Shown here one piece after another: positions 36,128-44,668 of a stretch of DNA of 44,714 nt (position 1 is the stretch's first letter; the number at the start of each line of letters is the position of its first letter). The notes under the pieces are model-generated. The model made no database searches. It saw nothing but the letters and a program-made list of their open reading frames with translations, and was not told the DNA's origin. Source of the DNA: Pelagibacterales bacterium SAG-MED11 (GTDB lineage Bacteria; Pseudomonadota; Alphaproteobacteria; Pelagibacterales; Pelagibacteraceae); NCBI GenBank assembly GCA_014654265.1, contig JACWDI010000006.1:1-44714 (forward strand), in the 5' to 3' direction. Made by a program: the position numbers and the translations under genes.

Positions 36128-37053
36128 AAAATATTAATTTTTATAATAATTTTAATATCAAATCTCATCACAAAGGTTCAATAATCTTGATTGGCAACTT
36201 TGATGGACTTCATTTGGGTCATCGAAAGTTATTTAATTTAGCAAAGAAATATAAAAAGAAATATTCTTTAAAAATTGGAGTTATGACCTTTGAACCAATG
36301 CCAAAGATGTATTTTAAAAAAGATAATAAAAATTTTAGGATTTCTAGTCAAAAACAAAAAATGAGACTTTTAAATAAATTTAATGTCGATTTTGTAATTA
36401 CAAAAAAGTTTAACAGAGCTTTTTCAAAAACAAAATCAATCCACTTTATTGAAAAAATATTAGTAAAAAGATTAAATGCAAAATTTATATTTGTAAGTAA
36501 CAATTTTAGGTTTGGGAATAAAAGAGAGGGAGATGTTTATCAACTTATTAAATATGAAAATAAATTTCATTACAAGATAGTCAATCCAAAACCTTTATTA
36601 ATAAAAAAAAAAGTAATCTCCTCATCTCTTATTAGAAATTACTTACAAAAAGGTAAATTAGATAAAGCTAACAAACTTTTAAATAGAAAATGGTCAATTG
36701 AGGGTAAAGTTCAAAAGGGGAGGCAATTAGGAAAAAAAATAGGCTTTCCAACTGCGAATATTGATATCAAAGATTATATTTTAGCTTGTCCTGGAGTTTA
36801 TGCAGTAAAAGCTAAAGTCAAAAAAAACTCTAAATACATTAAAGGTATAGCTAATTTAGGTTACAGACCGACATTCAATGGAAAAAAAATCTTATTAGAA
36901 GTTCATTTATTTAATTTCTCTGGAAATTTATATAATAAGTATTTAACTGTTGAATTCTTTAAATTTATCAGAAGAGAAAAAAAATTCAAAAATGTAGAAC
37001 AATTAAAAAAACAAATTAAAATAGACTTAACAAAAGCAAAAAAAATAAAATGA
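36121..37053 (+). CDS. ribF: Bifunctional riboflavin kinase / FAD synthetase RibF
   Basis: Makes FMN from riboflavin and ATP, then FAD from FMN and ATP. In the 310 residues the N-terminal nucleotidyltransferase domain holds GNFDGLHLGH (His31, His34) and SSSLIRNYL. The C-terminal flavokinase domain begins with KGRQLGKKIGFPTANI near residue 200. The ATG at 36121 overlaps the HAD gene's end by 7 bp and its end overlaps ileS by 4 bp. Position beside ileS and lspA is common in bacteria. Confidence 0.95.
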   Translation: MVKNINFYNNFNIKSHHKGSIILIGNFDGLHLGHRKLFNLAKKYKKKYSLKIGVMTFEPMPKMYFKKDNKNFRISSQKQKMRLLNKFNVDFVITKKFNRAFSKTKSIHFIEKILVKRLNAKFIFVSNNFRFGNKREGDVYQLIKYENKFHYKIVNPKPLLIKKKVISSSLIRNYLQKGKLDKANKLLNRKWSIEGKVQKGRQLGKKIGFPTANIDIKDYILACPGVYAVKAKVKKNSKYIKGIANLGYRPTFNGKKILLEVHLFNFSGNLYNKYLTVEFFKFIRREKKFKNVEQLKKQIKIDLTKAKKIK

Positions 37054-39779
37054 GTAAAGTACAAATAAATCTTCCAAAAACAACTTTTTCTATGAAGGCT
37101 AACTTGCCTACCAGAGAACCTGAAATTTTGGAATTATGGAAAAAAATTGATCTTTATAAAGAGTTAAGAAATTCAAGAAAGGGTGCTGAAAAATTTGTTC
37201 TTCATGATGGTCCTCCATATGCAAATGGAAATATTCATATGGGAACAGCTCTTAATAAAATTCTTAAAGATATCATTGTTAAATTTCATCAAATGGATGG
37301 TAAAGACTCTGTTTATGTTCCAGGATGGGATTGTCATGGATTACCAATTGAGTGGAAAATAGAAGAACAATATAAAAAAAATAAAAAAAACAAAAATGAG
37401 GTTCCTATTGTTGAATTTAGAAAAGAGTGTAGATCATTTGCTGAAAAGTGGATAGGGGTTCATAAAGAACAATTTAAAAGACTTGGTGTTGTAGGAGATT
37501 GGGAAAATTATTATTCTACAATGAGCTATGATGCTGAAGCACAAATTGTCAGGGAGCTTGGAAAGTTTTTAAAAGAGGGAAGTCTATATCGAGGATTTAA
37601 ACCTGTTTTATGGTCTACAGTAGAAAAAACTGCTTTAGCAGATGCTGAGGTAGAATATCAAGATCATAAATCTGATACCATTTATGTAAATTTTCCAGTT
37701 AAGTCATCAAATATTAAAGAGCTTGAAAATAGTAATATTGTTATTTGGACCACTACTCCTTGGACAATACCTGCAAATAAAGCTTTAGCTTATAATGAGA
37801 GTTTAGATTATTTATTAATTCAGATTAATGATAATGGTGAATTTAAAGATAAAAAAATTGTTATTGCAGAATCATTATTAGAGACAGTTATCAAGGATTG
37901 TGAAATTCAAAAATATAAAAATTTAAAAAGTTTTAAAGGTAAAGATTTTAAAAATACAATTTGCAATCACCCTTTTTTAGATTTGGGCTATGATTATGAT
38001 ATACCTATGCTAGAGGCACGCTTTGTAACTATTGAACAAGGTACTGGAATTGTGCATTGTGCACCAAGCCATGGACCAGATGATTTTAATCTTTGTATTA
38101 ATAATGGAATTAAAGCAATTGAAACAGTAGATGGAGATGGAAAATATACAAAAAATGTTTCATTATTTGAGGGTATTCATATTTTTAAAGCAAATCCCAT
38201 TGTAATAGAAAAATTAAAAGAGCAAAAAAAACTATTGAAAAATGGTGAGCTAGTTCATTCTTACCCTCACTCATGGAGATCGAAAGCACCCTTGGTTCAC
38301 AGGGCAACTCCACAATGGTTTATTTCAATGGACAGTCACAAACTTAGAAAAAAAGCTTTGAAAGCAATTGATGAAACAACTTTTTACCCAAGCAAAGGTA
38401 AAGAAAGATTAAAATCGATGATTGAAACTAGACCAGATTGGTGTGTATCAAGACAAAGGGTTTGGGGAGTTCCATTACCAATATTTGTTAACAAAAAAAC
38501 TAAAGAAATATTAGTAGATGAGGATGTTTTTGAGACAATAGCTCAAATTTATGAAAAAGAGGGTTCCGACTGTTGGTTTTCTGATGATCCTCAAAAATTT
38601 TTAGGAAAAAAATATAAATCAGAAGATTTTGAAAAGCTAAGCGATATTGTAGAGGTGTGGTTTGATAGTGGTTCAACACATTCTTTTGTTTTGGAAAAAA
38701 GAAAAGATTTAAAGTGGCCTGCATCAATGTATCTAGAAGGATCTGATCAACATAGAGGATGGTTTCACTCATCACTATTACAATCATGTGGAACAAGAGG
38801 TAAAGCACCATTTGAGTCCATTCTTTCTCATGGTTTTGTTGTTGATGGAAAAGGTCTTAAAATGTCTAAATCTTTAGGCAATGTAATTGCACCAGAAGAT
38901 ATTTTAAAAAAGTACGGAGCAGATATATTAAGAATTTGGGTTGCCTCATCAAACTATGCTGAGGATCTAAGAATAGATTACTCAATATTAGACCAACATT
39001 CAGAGTCTTATAGAAAAATTAGAAATACATTTAGATATTTACTTGGAAATTTAAATGATAATTTTGAAGAAAAAAAAATGGAAGATATTGATATTGATCA
39101 ATTACCAGAATTAGAGCAATTCATGCTTCACAAAATTTATTCATTAAATATTAAGTTTAATAAGTATTTTAGAGATTATGATTTTCACAATCTTTATAAA
39201 GAATTATTAAATTTTTGTACTGTAGATTTATCATCATTTTATTTTGATATCAGGAAAGATGTTTTATATTGTGATTCTAAAGACTCTGAAAAAAGAAAAT
39301 CTACATTAATATTATTAAATATAATTCTAAATTCATTATTGAAATGGTTTGCTCCTATACTTTCATTTACTACAGAGGAAATTTATCAATTAATTTCTAA
39401 AAAAAATAAAAGTATTCATTTAGAAAATTTCTTAGATTTCCCAAAAAAATTTGAAAATGAAAAAATTGAGAGAAAATGGGAAGAGTTAATAAAGATAAGA
39501 GATATTTGTAATATTAGTATTGAAGAAAAAAGAGCAAGTAAAGAAATAGGCTCAAGTCTTGAGGCTGAACTTCAAATAAAACTAAATAAAAAATTTGAAC
39601 AAGTCGTAAATGGAATAGATTTAGCTGAGCTGTGTATAACTTCTAAAGCAGAGGTTTATTTTGATGATCAAGCTGATGTAGATGTTGTAACAAAAAAATC
39701 ATCAGGAAAAAAATGCTCTGTTTGTTGGAAGATAAGAATTGATCCATGTGAGAGACACCCCAAATGTCAGATTATTTAA
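37050..39779 (+). CDS. ileS: Isoleucyl-tRNA synthetase
   Basis: Charges tRNA-Ile; class I synthetase of 909 residues. The HIGH signature reads HMGT (63-66) in PPYANGNIHMGTALNKILKD, and KMSKS is at 604-608. The CP1 editing domain lies between (TTPWTIPAN, GTGIVHCAPSHG). The C-terminal zinc site is C889-x2-C892 and C900-x5-C906, shorter than the usual paired C-x2-C with a longer tail. The protein ends three residues after the last Cys, and the lspA start lies inside its last codons (16 bp overlap). Confidence 0.96.
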   Translation: MSKVQINLPKTTFSMKANLPTREPEILELWKKIDLYKELRNSRKGAEKFVLHDGPPYANGNIHMGTALNKILKDIIVKFHQMDGKDSVYVPGWDCHGLPIEWKIEEQYKKNKKNKNEVPIVEFRKECRSFAEKWIGVHKEQFKRLGVVGDWENYYSTMSYDAEAQIVRELGKFLKEGSLYRGFKPVLWSTVEKTALADAEVEYQDHKSDTIYVNFPVKSSNIKELENSNIVIWTTTPWTIPANKALAYNESLDYLLIQINDNGEFKDKKIVIAESLLETVIKDCEIQKYKNLKSFKGKDFKNTICNHPFLDLGYDYDIPMLEARFVTIEQGTGIVHCAPSHGPDDFNLCINNGIKAIETVDGDGKYTKNVSLFEGIHIFKANPIVIEKLKEQKKLLKNGELVHSYPHSWRSKAPLVHRATPQWFISMDSHKLRKKALKAIDETTFYPSKGKERLKSMIETRPDWCVSRQRVWGVPLPIFVNKKTKEILVDEDVFETIAQIYEKEGSDCWFSDDPQKFLGKKYKSEDFEKLSDIVEVWFDSGSTHSFVLEKRKDLKWPASMYLEGSDQHRGWFHSSLLQSCGTRGKAPFESILSHGFVVDGKGLKMSKSLGNVIAPEDILKKYGADILRIWVASSNYAEDLRIDYSILDQHSESYRKIRNTFRYLLGNLNDNFEEKKMEDIDIDQLPELEQFMLHKIYSLNIKFNKYFRDYDFHNLYKELLNFCTVDLSSFYFDIRKDVLYCDSKDSEKRKSTLILLNIILNSLLKWFAPILSFTTEEIYQLISKKNKSIHLENFLDFPKKFENEKIERKWEELIKIRDICNISIEEKRASKEIGSSLEAELQIKLNKKFEQVVNGIDLAELCITSKAEVYFDDQADVDVVTKKSSGKKCSVCWKIRIDPCERHPKCQII

Positions 39780-40252
39780 ATAAGAAACTTATAATCAATT
39801 TATTTACAGTAATAATAATTTTTTCTTTAGATAGAATATCAAAATTTTATGTAATTTTACAAAGTAAAAAAAATTTATCTTATGATTTATTTGAGTCAAA
39901 ATTTCTAAATATAAATTTGGTTTGGAATGAGGGAATTGCTTTCGGTCTACTTTCATTCGAGAAAGACTATCTATATAATTTATTAACAATTTTAATTATA
40001 GTTTTGATTATCATAATTTTTTTTATGATTTTAAAAAGTAAAGGTTTAAAAAAATACTCACTGTTAATGGTTTTAGGCGGTGCTCTAGGAAATCTTTATG
40101 ATCGAATATATTTCAATGCTGTGCCGGACTTTATAGACTTTCATATTGGAAATTTTCATTGGTTTATTTTCAATGTATCAGATATATTCATTTCCTTAGG
40201 AATACTATTATTAATTTCTTTAGAATTAATTAAAAACAAAAAAGAAAAATAG
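39764..40252 (+). CDS. lspA: Prolipoprotein signal peptidase II
   Basis: Inner-membrane aspartyl peptidase that cuts lipoprotein signal peptides before the lipidated Cys. The 162 residues give four transmembrane helices. Conserved elements are Asp23 (LDRISK), NEGIAFGL, GGALGNLYDR, and the catalytic pair Asp122 (VPDFIDFH) and Asp140 (FNVSDIF). It starts inside ileS. The next gene, 1 bp after, encodes a lipoprotein, itself a substrate. Confidence 0.96.
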   Translation: MSDYLNKKLIINLFTVIIIFSLDRISKFYVILQSKKNLSYDLFESKFLNINLVWNEGIAFGLLSFEKDYLYNLLTILIIVLIIIIFFMILKSKGLKKYSLLMVLGGALGNLYDRIYFNAVPDFIDFHIGNFHWFIFNVSDIFISLGILLLISLELIKNKKEK

Positions 40253-40253
40253 A

Positions 40254-40580
40254 ATGGAAAAAATTAGTAAATTATTAATACTAACAATCTTTATTATAAC
40301 ACTAAATTCTTGTGGATCTGTCAAGGATGGTTTTACTAATTCAAAAAAAAAAAGTACTGATGAGTTTTTAGTAAAAAAAAAATCTCCACTAGTAATGCCA
40401 CCTGAATATGGTGAATTACCTATTCCTGGAAATGAAAATCAAGAACAGAAAAACGATGAAAATTCACAAATAAAATCTTTAATAACTGGCTCAGAAAATC
40501 AAACTTCTAAGTCTCAAAATAGTTCAAATCAAGATACTTATTTTGAAAGCTCAATCTTAGAAAAAATCAAAAATAATTAA
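40254..40580 (+). CDS. BamF-like lipoprotein (DUF3035)
   Basis: A 108-residue lipoprotein with lipobox LNSC, Cys20. The segment DEFLVKKKSPLVMPPEYGELPIP is the DUF3035 signature. In Caulobacter the DUF3035 lipoprotein BamF is part of the outer-membrane protein assembly complex, and its gene follows lspA as here. The rest of the mature protein is Asn/Ser/Gln-rich and probably unstructured. Its two A-runs of 11 (40343-40353) and 10 (40373-40382) leave the frame intact. The stop overlaps the pgi start. Confidence 0.82.
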   Translation: MEKISKLLILTIFIITLNSCGSVKDGFTNSKKKSTDEFLVKKKSPLVMPPEYGELPIPGNENQEQKNDENSQIKSLITGSENQTSKSQNSSNQDTYFESSILEKIKNN

Positions 40581-41734
40581 TGATAACACCTGGAATTTTT
40601 TTTAAAGATTTTAAATTAAAAAAAAAATCATCAGAAATTAAAAAAAAGTTAGAAAAATTTATAATAGAAAATAATTCTATAGCTCAATCCTTAAAAAAAG
40701 ATTACCAAGATTTTTTTAAAAAAAAAGAACTTAAAAAATATAAAAGTTTTAAAAATATTAGAGTGATAGGAATGGGCGGTTCTTCATTAGGTACTGAAGC
40801 GATTTATGATTTTTTAAAATATAAGATTACAAAAAAATTTACTTTTATTAATAATTTGAATCCTAAATTTAAAAAAGAAAATAATAAAAAAATTTTAAAT
40901 TTAATTGTCTCAAAATCTGGAAATACAATTGAAACAATAGTTAATGCTAATATTCTTATAAAAAAAAAGGATAAAAATATTTTTATAACTGAAAATAAAA
41001 AAAACTACCTTTATTTATTGGGTCAAAAACTTAAAGCAGATATTATTCATCACAATAATTATATTGGTGGTAGGTATTCAGTTTTATCAGAAGTAGGAAT
41101 GTTACCTGCAGAGTTAATGGGACTTGATTCAAAAAAATTTAGACAATTTAACAATCTTATAAAAAATAGAAAATTTTTAAATGCCTTAATTTCTAATGTT
41201 GGCTCCACACTTTATTTCATTAAAAAAGAAAAATTTAATTCGATAATTATTAATTACGACAAACAATCAGAAAATTTATTTAATTGGTACCAGCAATTAA
41301 TTGCTGAAAGTTTGGGTAAAAAAAGTAAGGGATTATTACCGATTATATCAAGTATGCCCAGGGACAATCATAGTGTAATGCAACTTTATTTAGATGGTTT
41401 TAAAAAAAATTTTTTTACTTTCTTTTATGTTGATGAAAAAAATTCTACAAAAATAATTAATAAGGATGTTTTAAGTCCGTATAATTTTATCAAAAATAAA
41501 AGTGTAGGTAATATCGCTTTTGCACAAAAAAAAGCTTCCGAAAATATTTTTAAAAAAAAAAACATACCCTTTAGAAGTTTTGAAATAAAAAAAAGAGATG
41601 AAAAAACCTTGGGGGAATTGTTTTGTTTTTTTATGCTAGAAACAATTTTATTAGGTAAAGCTTTAAAAGTTAACCCTTATGATCAACCAGCTGTTGAGAT
41701 AATAAAAAAAGAGACAAGAAATATACTAATCTAA
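40580..41734 (+). CDS. pgi: Glucose-6-phosphate isomerase, short form
   Basis: Interconverts glucose-6-phosphate and fructose-6-phosphate. The family SIS-domain blocks are present: RVIGMGGSSLGTEAIYDFL, LIVSKSGNTIET, GRYSVLSEVGMLPAELMG, and SMPRDNHSVMQLYLDGF. The 384 residues are far shorter than the usual 450-550, mainly by loss of the N-terminal helices and the C-terminal hook. The ATG overlaps the lipoprotein stop. Related short forms occur in other compact genomes. The end converges on rsmD with a 9 bp overlap. Confidence 0.88.
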   Translation: MITPGIFFKDFKLKKKSSEIKKKLEKFIIENNSIAQSLKKDYQDFFKKKELKKYKSFKNIRVIGMGGSSLGTEAIYDFLKYKITKKFTFINNLNPKFKKENNKKILNLIVSKSGNTIETIVNANILIKKKDKNIFITENKKNYLYLLGQKLKADIIHHNNYIGGRYSVLSEVGMLPAELMGLDSKKFRQFNNLIKNRKFLNALISNVGSTLYFIKKEKFNSIIINYDKQSENLFNWYQQLIAESLGKKSKGLLPIISSMPRDNHSVMQLYLDGFKKNFFTFFYVDEKNSTKIINKDVLSPYNFIKNKSVGNIAFAQKKASENIFKKKNIPFRSFEIKKRDEKTLGELFCFFMLETILLGKALKVNPYDQPAVEIIKKETRNILI

Positions 41735-42289
41735 CTTACAAAATAAAATTTTAGATATTCCATATTTTTTTTCAACTAAAATTCTTAATTTTTTTGTAAA
41801 CTGATCTTCTTCTTTTTTATGCCTATGTATTATTATAATCCCATCATTACTAAGAATTTTGTCTTTAGAAATTTTATCAATAATGATTGGTAATTTTTTT
41901 TCTTTGTATGGTGGATCTAAAAAAACGATATCACATTTATTTATTTTTTTTTTAAAATCGATCCTATTTAATATATTATCATTAATAACCTGATACTTTC
42001 CTTCAATTTTTAGGTTTGACAAATTTCTTTTTAATATTGGCAAAACACCACTATAGTTCTCTACAAAAGTCACATATTTAGCTCCTCTAGACAAACACTC
42101 GAGACCAAAAGATCCAACACCAGAAAATAAGTCTAAAATTATTGATTTTTCTATTTCGATTGAAAATTTATTTGAATGTTTTAATACGTTAAAAATTGAT
42201 TCTTTAGTCAAATCCTTCAAAGGTCTTGTTTCCTTATCTTGTGGATCTAAAATCTTTTTACCCTTAAAATTTCCTCCAATAATTCTCAT
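41726..42289 (-). CDS. rsmD: 16S rRNA (guanine966-N2)-methyltransferase RsmD
   Basis: Methylates G966 of 16S rRNA in the assembled 30S subunit. The 187 residues start MRIIGGNFKGKKI and include ETRPLKDLTKESIFNVL, the SAM-binding ILDLFSGVGSFGLECLSRGA, and the catalytic (D/N)PPY-type motif FLDPPYKE. All match RsmD. It follows purD with a 4 bp overlap, so the two are likely co-transcribed. Confidence 0.95.
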   Translation of the reverse strand: MRIIGGNFKGKKILDPQDKETRPLKDLTKESIFNVLKHSNKFSIEIEKSIILDLFSGVGSFGLECLSRGAKYVTFVENYSGVLPILKRNLSNLKIEGKYQVINDNILNRIDFKKKINKCDIVFLDPPYKEKKLPIIIDKISKDKILSNDGIIIIHRHKKEEDQFTKKLRILVEKKYGISKILFCKLD

Positions 42290-43551
42290 TGATCAATAAC
42301 TTTATATCCAATATCTTTTCTGTAAAATCCATCTGACCAACTTAGATTATTTATAATTCTGTAAATATTATTTCTAGCCTCTGAAAAATTATCAGATATT
42401 GAGACAAAATTAAGTACTCTTCCTCCATTTGACAAAACGGTATTATCTTTAAATACAGTGCCTGCATGAAACAAAAAATCATTTGGCTTTAGATCTATTA
42501 GATCTATATTTTTAATTTCAATGTTTTTTTTGTAAGTATCTGGATAACCTTTGGAGCACATTACAATACATAAACTTTTTTTATTATTCCATTTAATTTC
42601 AATTTGTTTCAATTGATTTTCACAACAAGAATTTAAAATTTCAAATAAGTCAGTATCTAGTTTTGGAAGTAAAGTTTGACACTCAGGATCTCCCATTCTT
42701 ACATTATATTCAATCAAAAAAGGCTCATTATTAATTATCATTAGTCCAGCATATAAAAAACCTTTATAGACAGTTCCGAGATCTTTAATTGCTTTTAAAG
42801 TTGGATTTATAATTTTATCTAAAATTTTTTTTTCTAATTCGTTATTTATTAACCTTGATGGAGAATACGCCCCCATACCACCAGTATTTTTTCCTTTATC
42901 TCCTTCCAAAACTCTCTTATGATCTTGAGCAGTTCCAAAGTTTTGATAATTATCACCGTCACTTATAATAAAAAAACTCATTTCCTCACCTTTTAAAAAT
43001 TCCTCAATAAGCACATTCTTTGCTTTTCCAAATTTACCATCAAATATTTCTTTTATCGCTTCGAGTGATTGTTTTTTATTTTCACATATATAAACTCCTT
43101 TACCAGAGGCTAAATTATCTGCTTTTATCACAATAGGGAATTTTGATTTATCTAGAAATTTATTTGACTCAGTCTCATTTTCAAACACACCAAAATTGGC
43201 AGTAGGTATATTATATTTTTTACAAATGTTTTTTGTAAAAATTTTGGAACCTTCTAATTGAGAAGCTATTTTATTAGGACCAAAAACTTTTATTTTAAAC
43301 TTTTCTAAATAGTCTGTTATACCATCTACCAGTGGTTGCTCTGGCCCAACAACAACGAGATAAATCTTATTGGCTAAAATAAAATCTTTTAATTTTTGAA
43401 AATTATCTAACTCTAAATCTATATTTTCAGCAATCAATGAAGTCCCAGCGTTTCCAGGAAAACAATATATTTTATTCACTTTTTTTGATTTACTTAAAGC
43501 TCGACAAATTGCGTGCTCTCTTCCACCACTTCCTATAATCCCAACTTTCAT
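42286..43551 (-). CDS. purD: Phosphoribosylamine-glycine ligase (GARS)
   Basis: Second step of purine synthesis, an ATP-grasp enzyme that links glycine to phosphoribosylamine. The 421 residues open with VGIIGSGGREHAICRAL and contain VVGPEQPLVDGI, GSKIFTKN, IVIKADNLASGKGVYI, the DHKRVLEGDKGKNTGGMGAYSP block, and YNVRMGDPECQ. It is complete. The first 25 bases of the gene and the 26 before it occur again, inverted, at the window's right edge. Confidence 0.97.
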   Translation of the reverse strand: MKVGIIGSGGREHAICRALSKSKKVNKIYCFPGNAGTSLIAENIDLELDNFQKLKDFILANKIYLVVVGPEQPLVDGITDYLEKFKIKVFGPNKIASQLEGSKIFTKNICKKYNIPTANFGVFENETESNKFLDKSKFPIVIKADNLASGKGVYICENKKQSLEAIKEIFDGKFGKAKNVLIEEFLKGEEMSFFIISDGDNYQNFGTAQDHKRVLEGDKGKNTGGMGAYSPSRLINNELEKKILDKIINPTLKAIKDLGTVYKGFLYAGLMIINNEPFLIEYNVRMGDPECQTLLPKLDTDLFEILNSCCENQLKQIEIKWNNKKSLCIVMCSKGYPDTYKKNIEIKNIDLIDLKPNDFLFHAGTVFKDNTVLSNGGRVLNFVSISDNFSEARNNIYRIINNLSWSDGFYRKDIGYKVIDQ

Positions 43552-43577
43552 GTATAAATATATAAACTATAAATGAA
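43527..43577 (-). repeat. Inverted repeat, left copy (purD start region)
   Basis: 51 bases covering the first 25 of purD and 26 of its leader. The reverse complement is identical to 44664-44714 at every position, and the match stops at 43578 against 44663. The right copy runs to the window edge, so the true length may be greater. Confidence 0.95.
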
Positions 43578-43608
43578 GAAAAATTTTTTAAAGTAATATC
43601 AAAGTTAT

Positions 43609-44469
43609 ATGAATAAAATAAAATATTTTTTTCAGTTTTTAATTGTAATTACAATGTTTTTCATTTTTAAGGTGTTAGGTCTTAGATTATCTTCATATTT
43701 AGGAGGTAAAATTTTTCAGATTATTGGTCCTTTTTTTAGGTCAAAAAAATTAATTCATCGAAATATAATGAAAGCATTTCCAAATATAGATCAAAAAAAA
43801 ATTAACGAATTAACTTCAGCAATGTGGAATAACTATGGAAGAGTATTTGCAGAATATGTCTTTATAAAAAATTTTAGGATTACTAATCTTAATAATAATA
43901 TTATTGTTGAAGGAAAAGAAATACTCGATGAGATAAAAAAAAATAACGAAAAAGTCGTATTTATTTCGGGTCATTTTAGTAATTTTGAATTAATGGCAAT
44001 GCAACTAGAAAAAATGGGAATTAAAATTGCTGCAGTATACAGACCCTTAAATAATGTTTTTCTAAATAAGTTAATGGAAAGAATAAGAAAAAAATATATA
44101 TGTAAAAATCAAATAAAAAAAGGCATTGGAGGCTTAAAGGACTTATTAAAGCTTAATAAAGAAGGTTACTCTACAGCTCTTATGATTGACCAAAGAGTAA
44201 CTCAAGGTTCAAGGTTAAATTTTTTTAATGAAAAAGCTTTTACTACTACAATTCCTGCACAGTTAGCAAAAAAATTTAATATCCCTGTTGTGCCTATTTT
44301 TATTGAACGATTTGATGGAATAAAGTTTAGAATGAAAGTACATAAGCCATTATATTTTTCAGATAAAAGCTCTACGGATGTTATTACTGGGCAATTAAAC
44401 AAAATACTTGAGAGGATGATATTAGATAGTCCAAATTATTGGATTTGGTCTCATAATAGATGGAAATAG
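43609..44469 (+). CDS. Lauroyl/myristoyl acyltransferase (LpxL/HtrB family)
   Basis: Membrane acyltransferase that adds a secondary acyl chain to lipid A or a related lipid. The 286 residues have an N-terminal membrane helix (about 5-24) and the catalytic H-x4-E motif SGHFSNFE with His122 and Glu127, followed by VYRPLNNVFLNKLMERIR and MIDQRVTQGSRLNFF, as expected for LpxL/LpxM-type proteins. Whether it acts on lipid A in this organism or on another glycolipid is not shown. It lies between the two inverted-repeat copies, so its true neighbours are uncertain. Confidence 0.85.
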   Translation: MNKIKYFFQFLIVITMFFIFKVLGLRLSSYLGGKIFQIIGPFFRSKKLIHRNIMKAFPNIDQKKINELTSAMWNNYGRVFAEYVFIKNFRITNLNNNIIVEGKEILDEIKKNNEKVVFISGHFSNFELMAMQLEKMGIKIAAVYRPLNNVFLNKLMERIRKKYICKNQIKKGIGGLKDLLKLNKEGYSTALMIDQRVTQGSRLNFFNEKAFTTTIPAQLAKKFNIPVVPIFIERFDGIKFRMKVHKPLYFSDKSSTDVITGQLNKILERMILDSPNYWIWSHNRWK

Positions 44470-44470
44470 T

Positions 44471-44668
44471 CTAATTCTTTTCTAACTCCTCCTTTTTTTT
44501 TGATGCCTCAACATATGAATAGTAAGGCTCCTGAAGATCTACATTCCAATAATTTAAATTTTCAAGACTTATTTTTTTCCCTGAAACAGCACATATTACA
44601 TAATCACCCTGCTCTATAATTTTAAAATTATTGGGTAAATATTTTATTTTTGCTAATTTTTTATTCAT
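44471..44668 (-). CDS. DUF2093 family protein
   Basis: A 65-residue protein: KIKYLPNNFKIIEQGDYVICAVSGKKISLENLNYWNVDLQEPY fits the alphaproteobacterial DUF2093 family closely, including the CAVSG with its Cys and the LxYW segment. No known function; the compact Cys-containing fold recalls a small binding domain. It is convergent with the acyltransferase gene, 1 bp apart, and its first codons are part of the right inverted-repeat copy. Confidence 0.87.
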   Translation of the reverse strand: MNKKLAKIKYLPNNFKIIEQGDYVICAVSGKKISLENLNYWNVDLQEPYYSYVEASKKKEELEKN

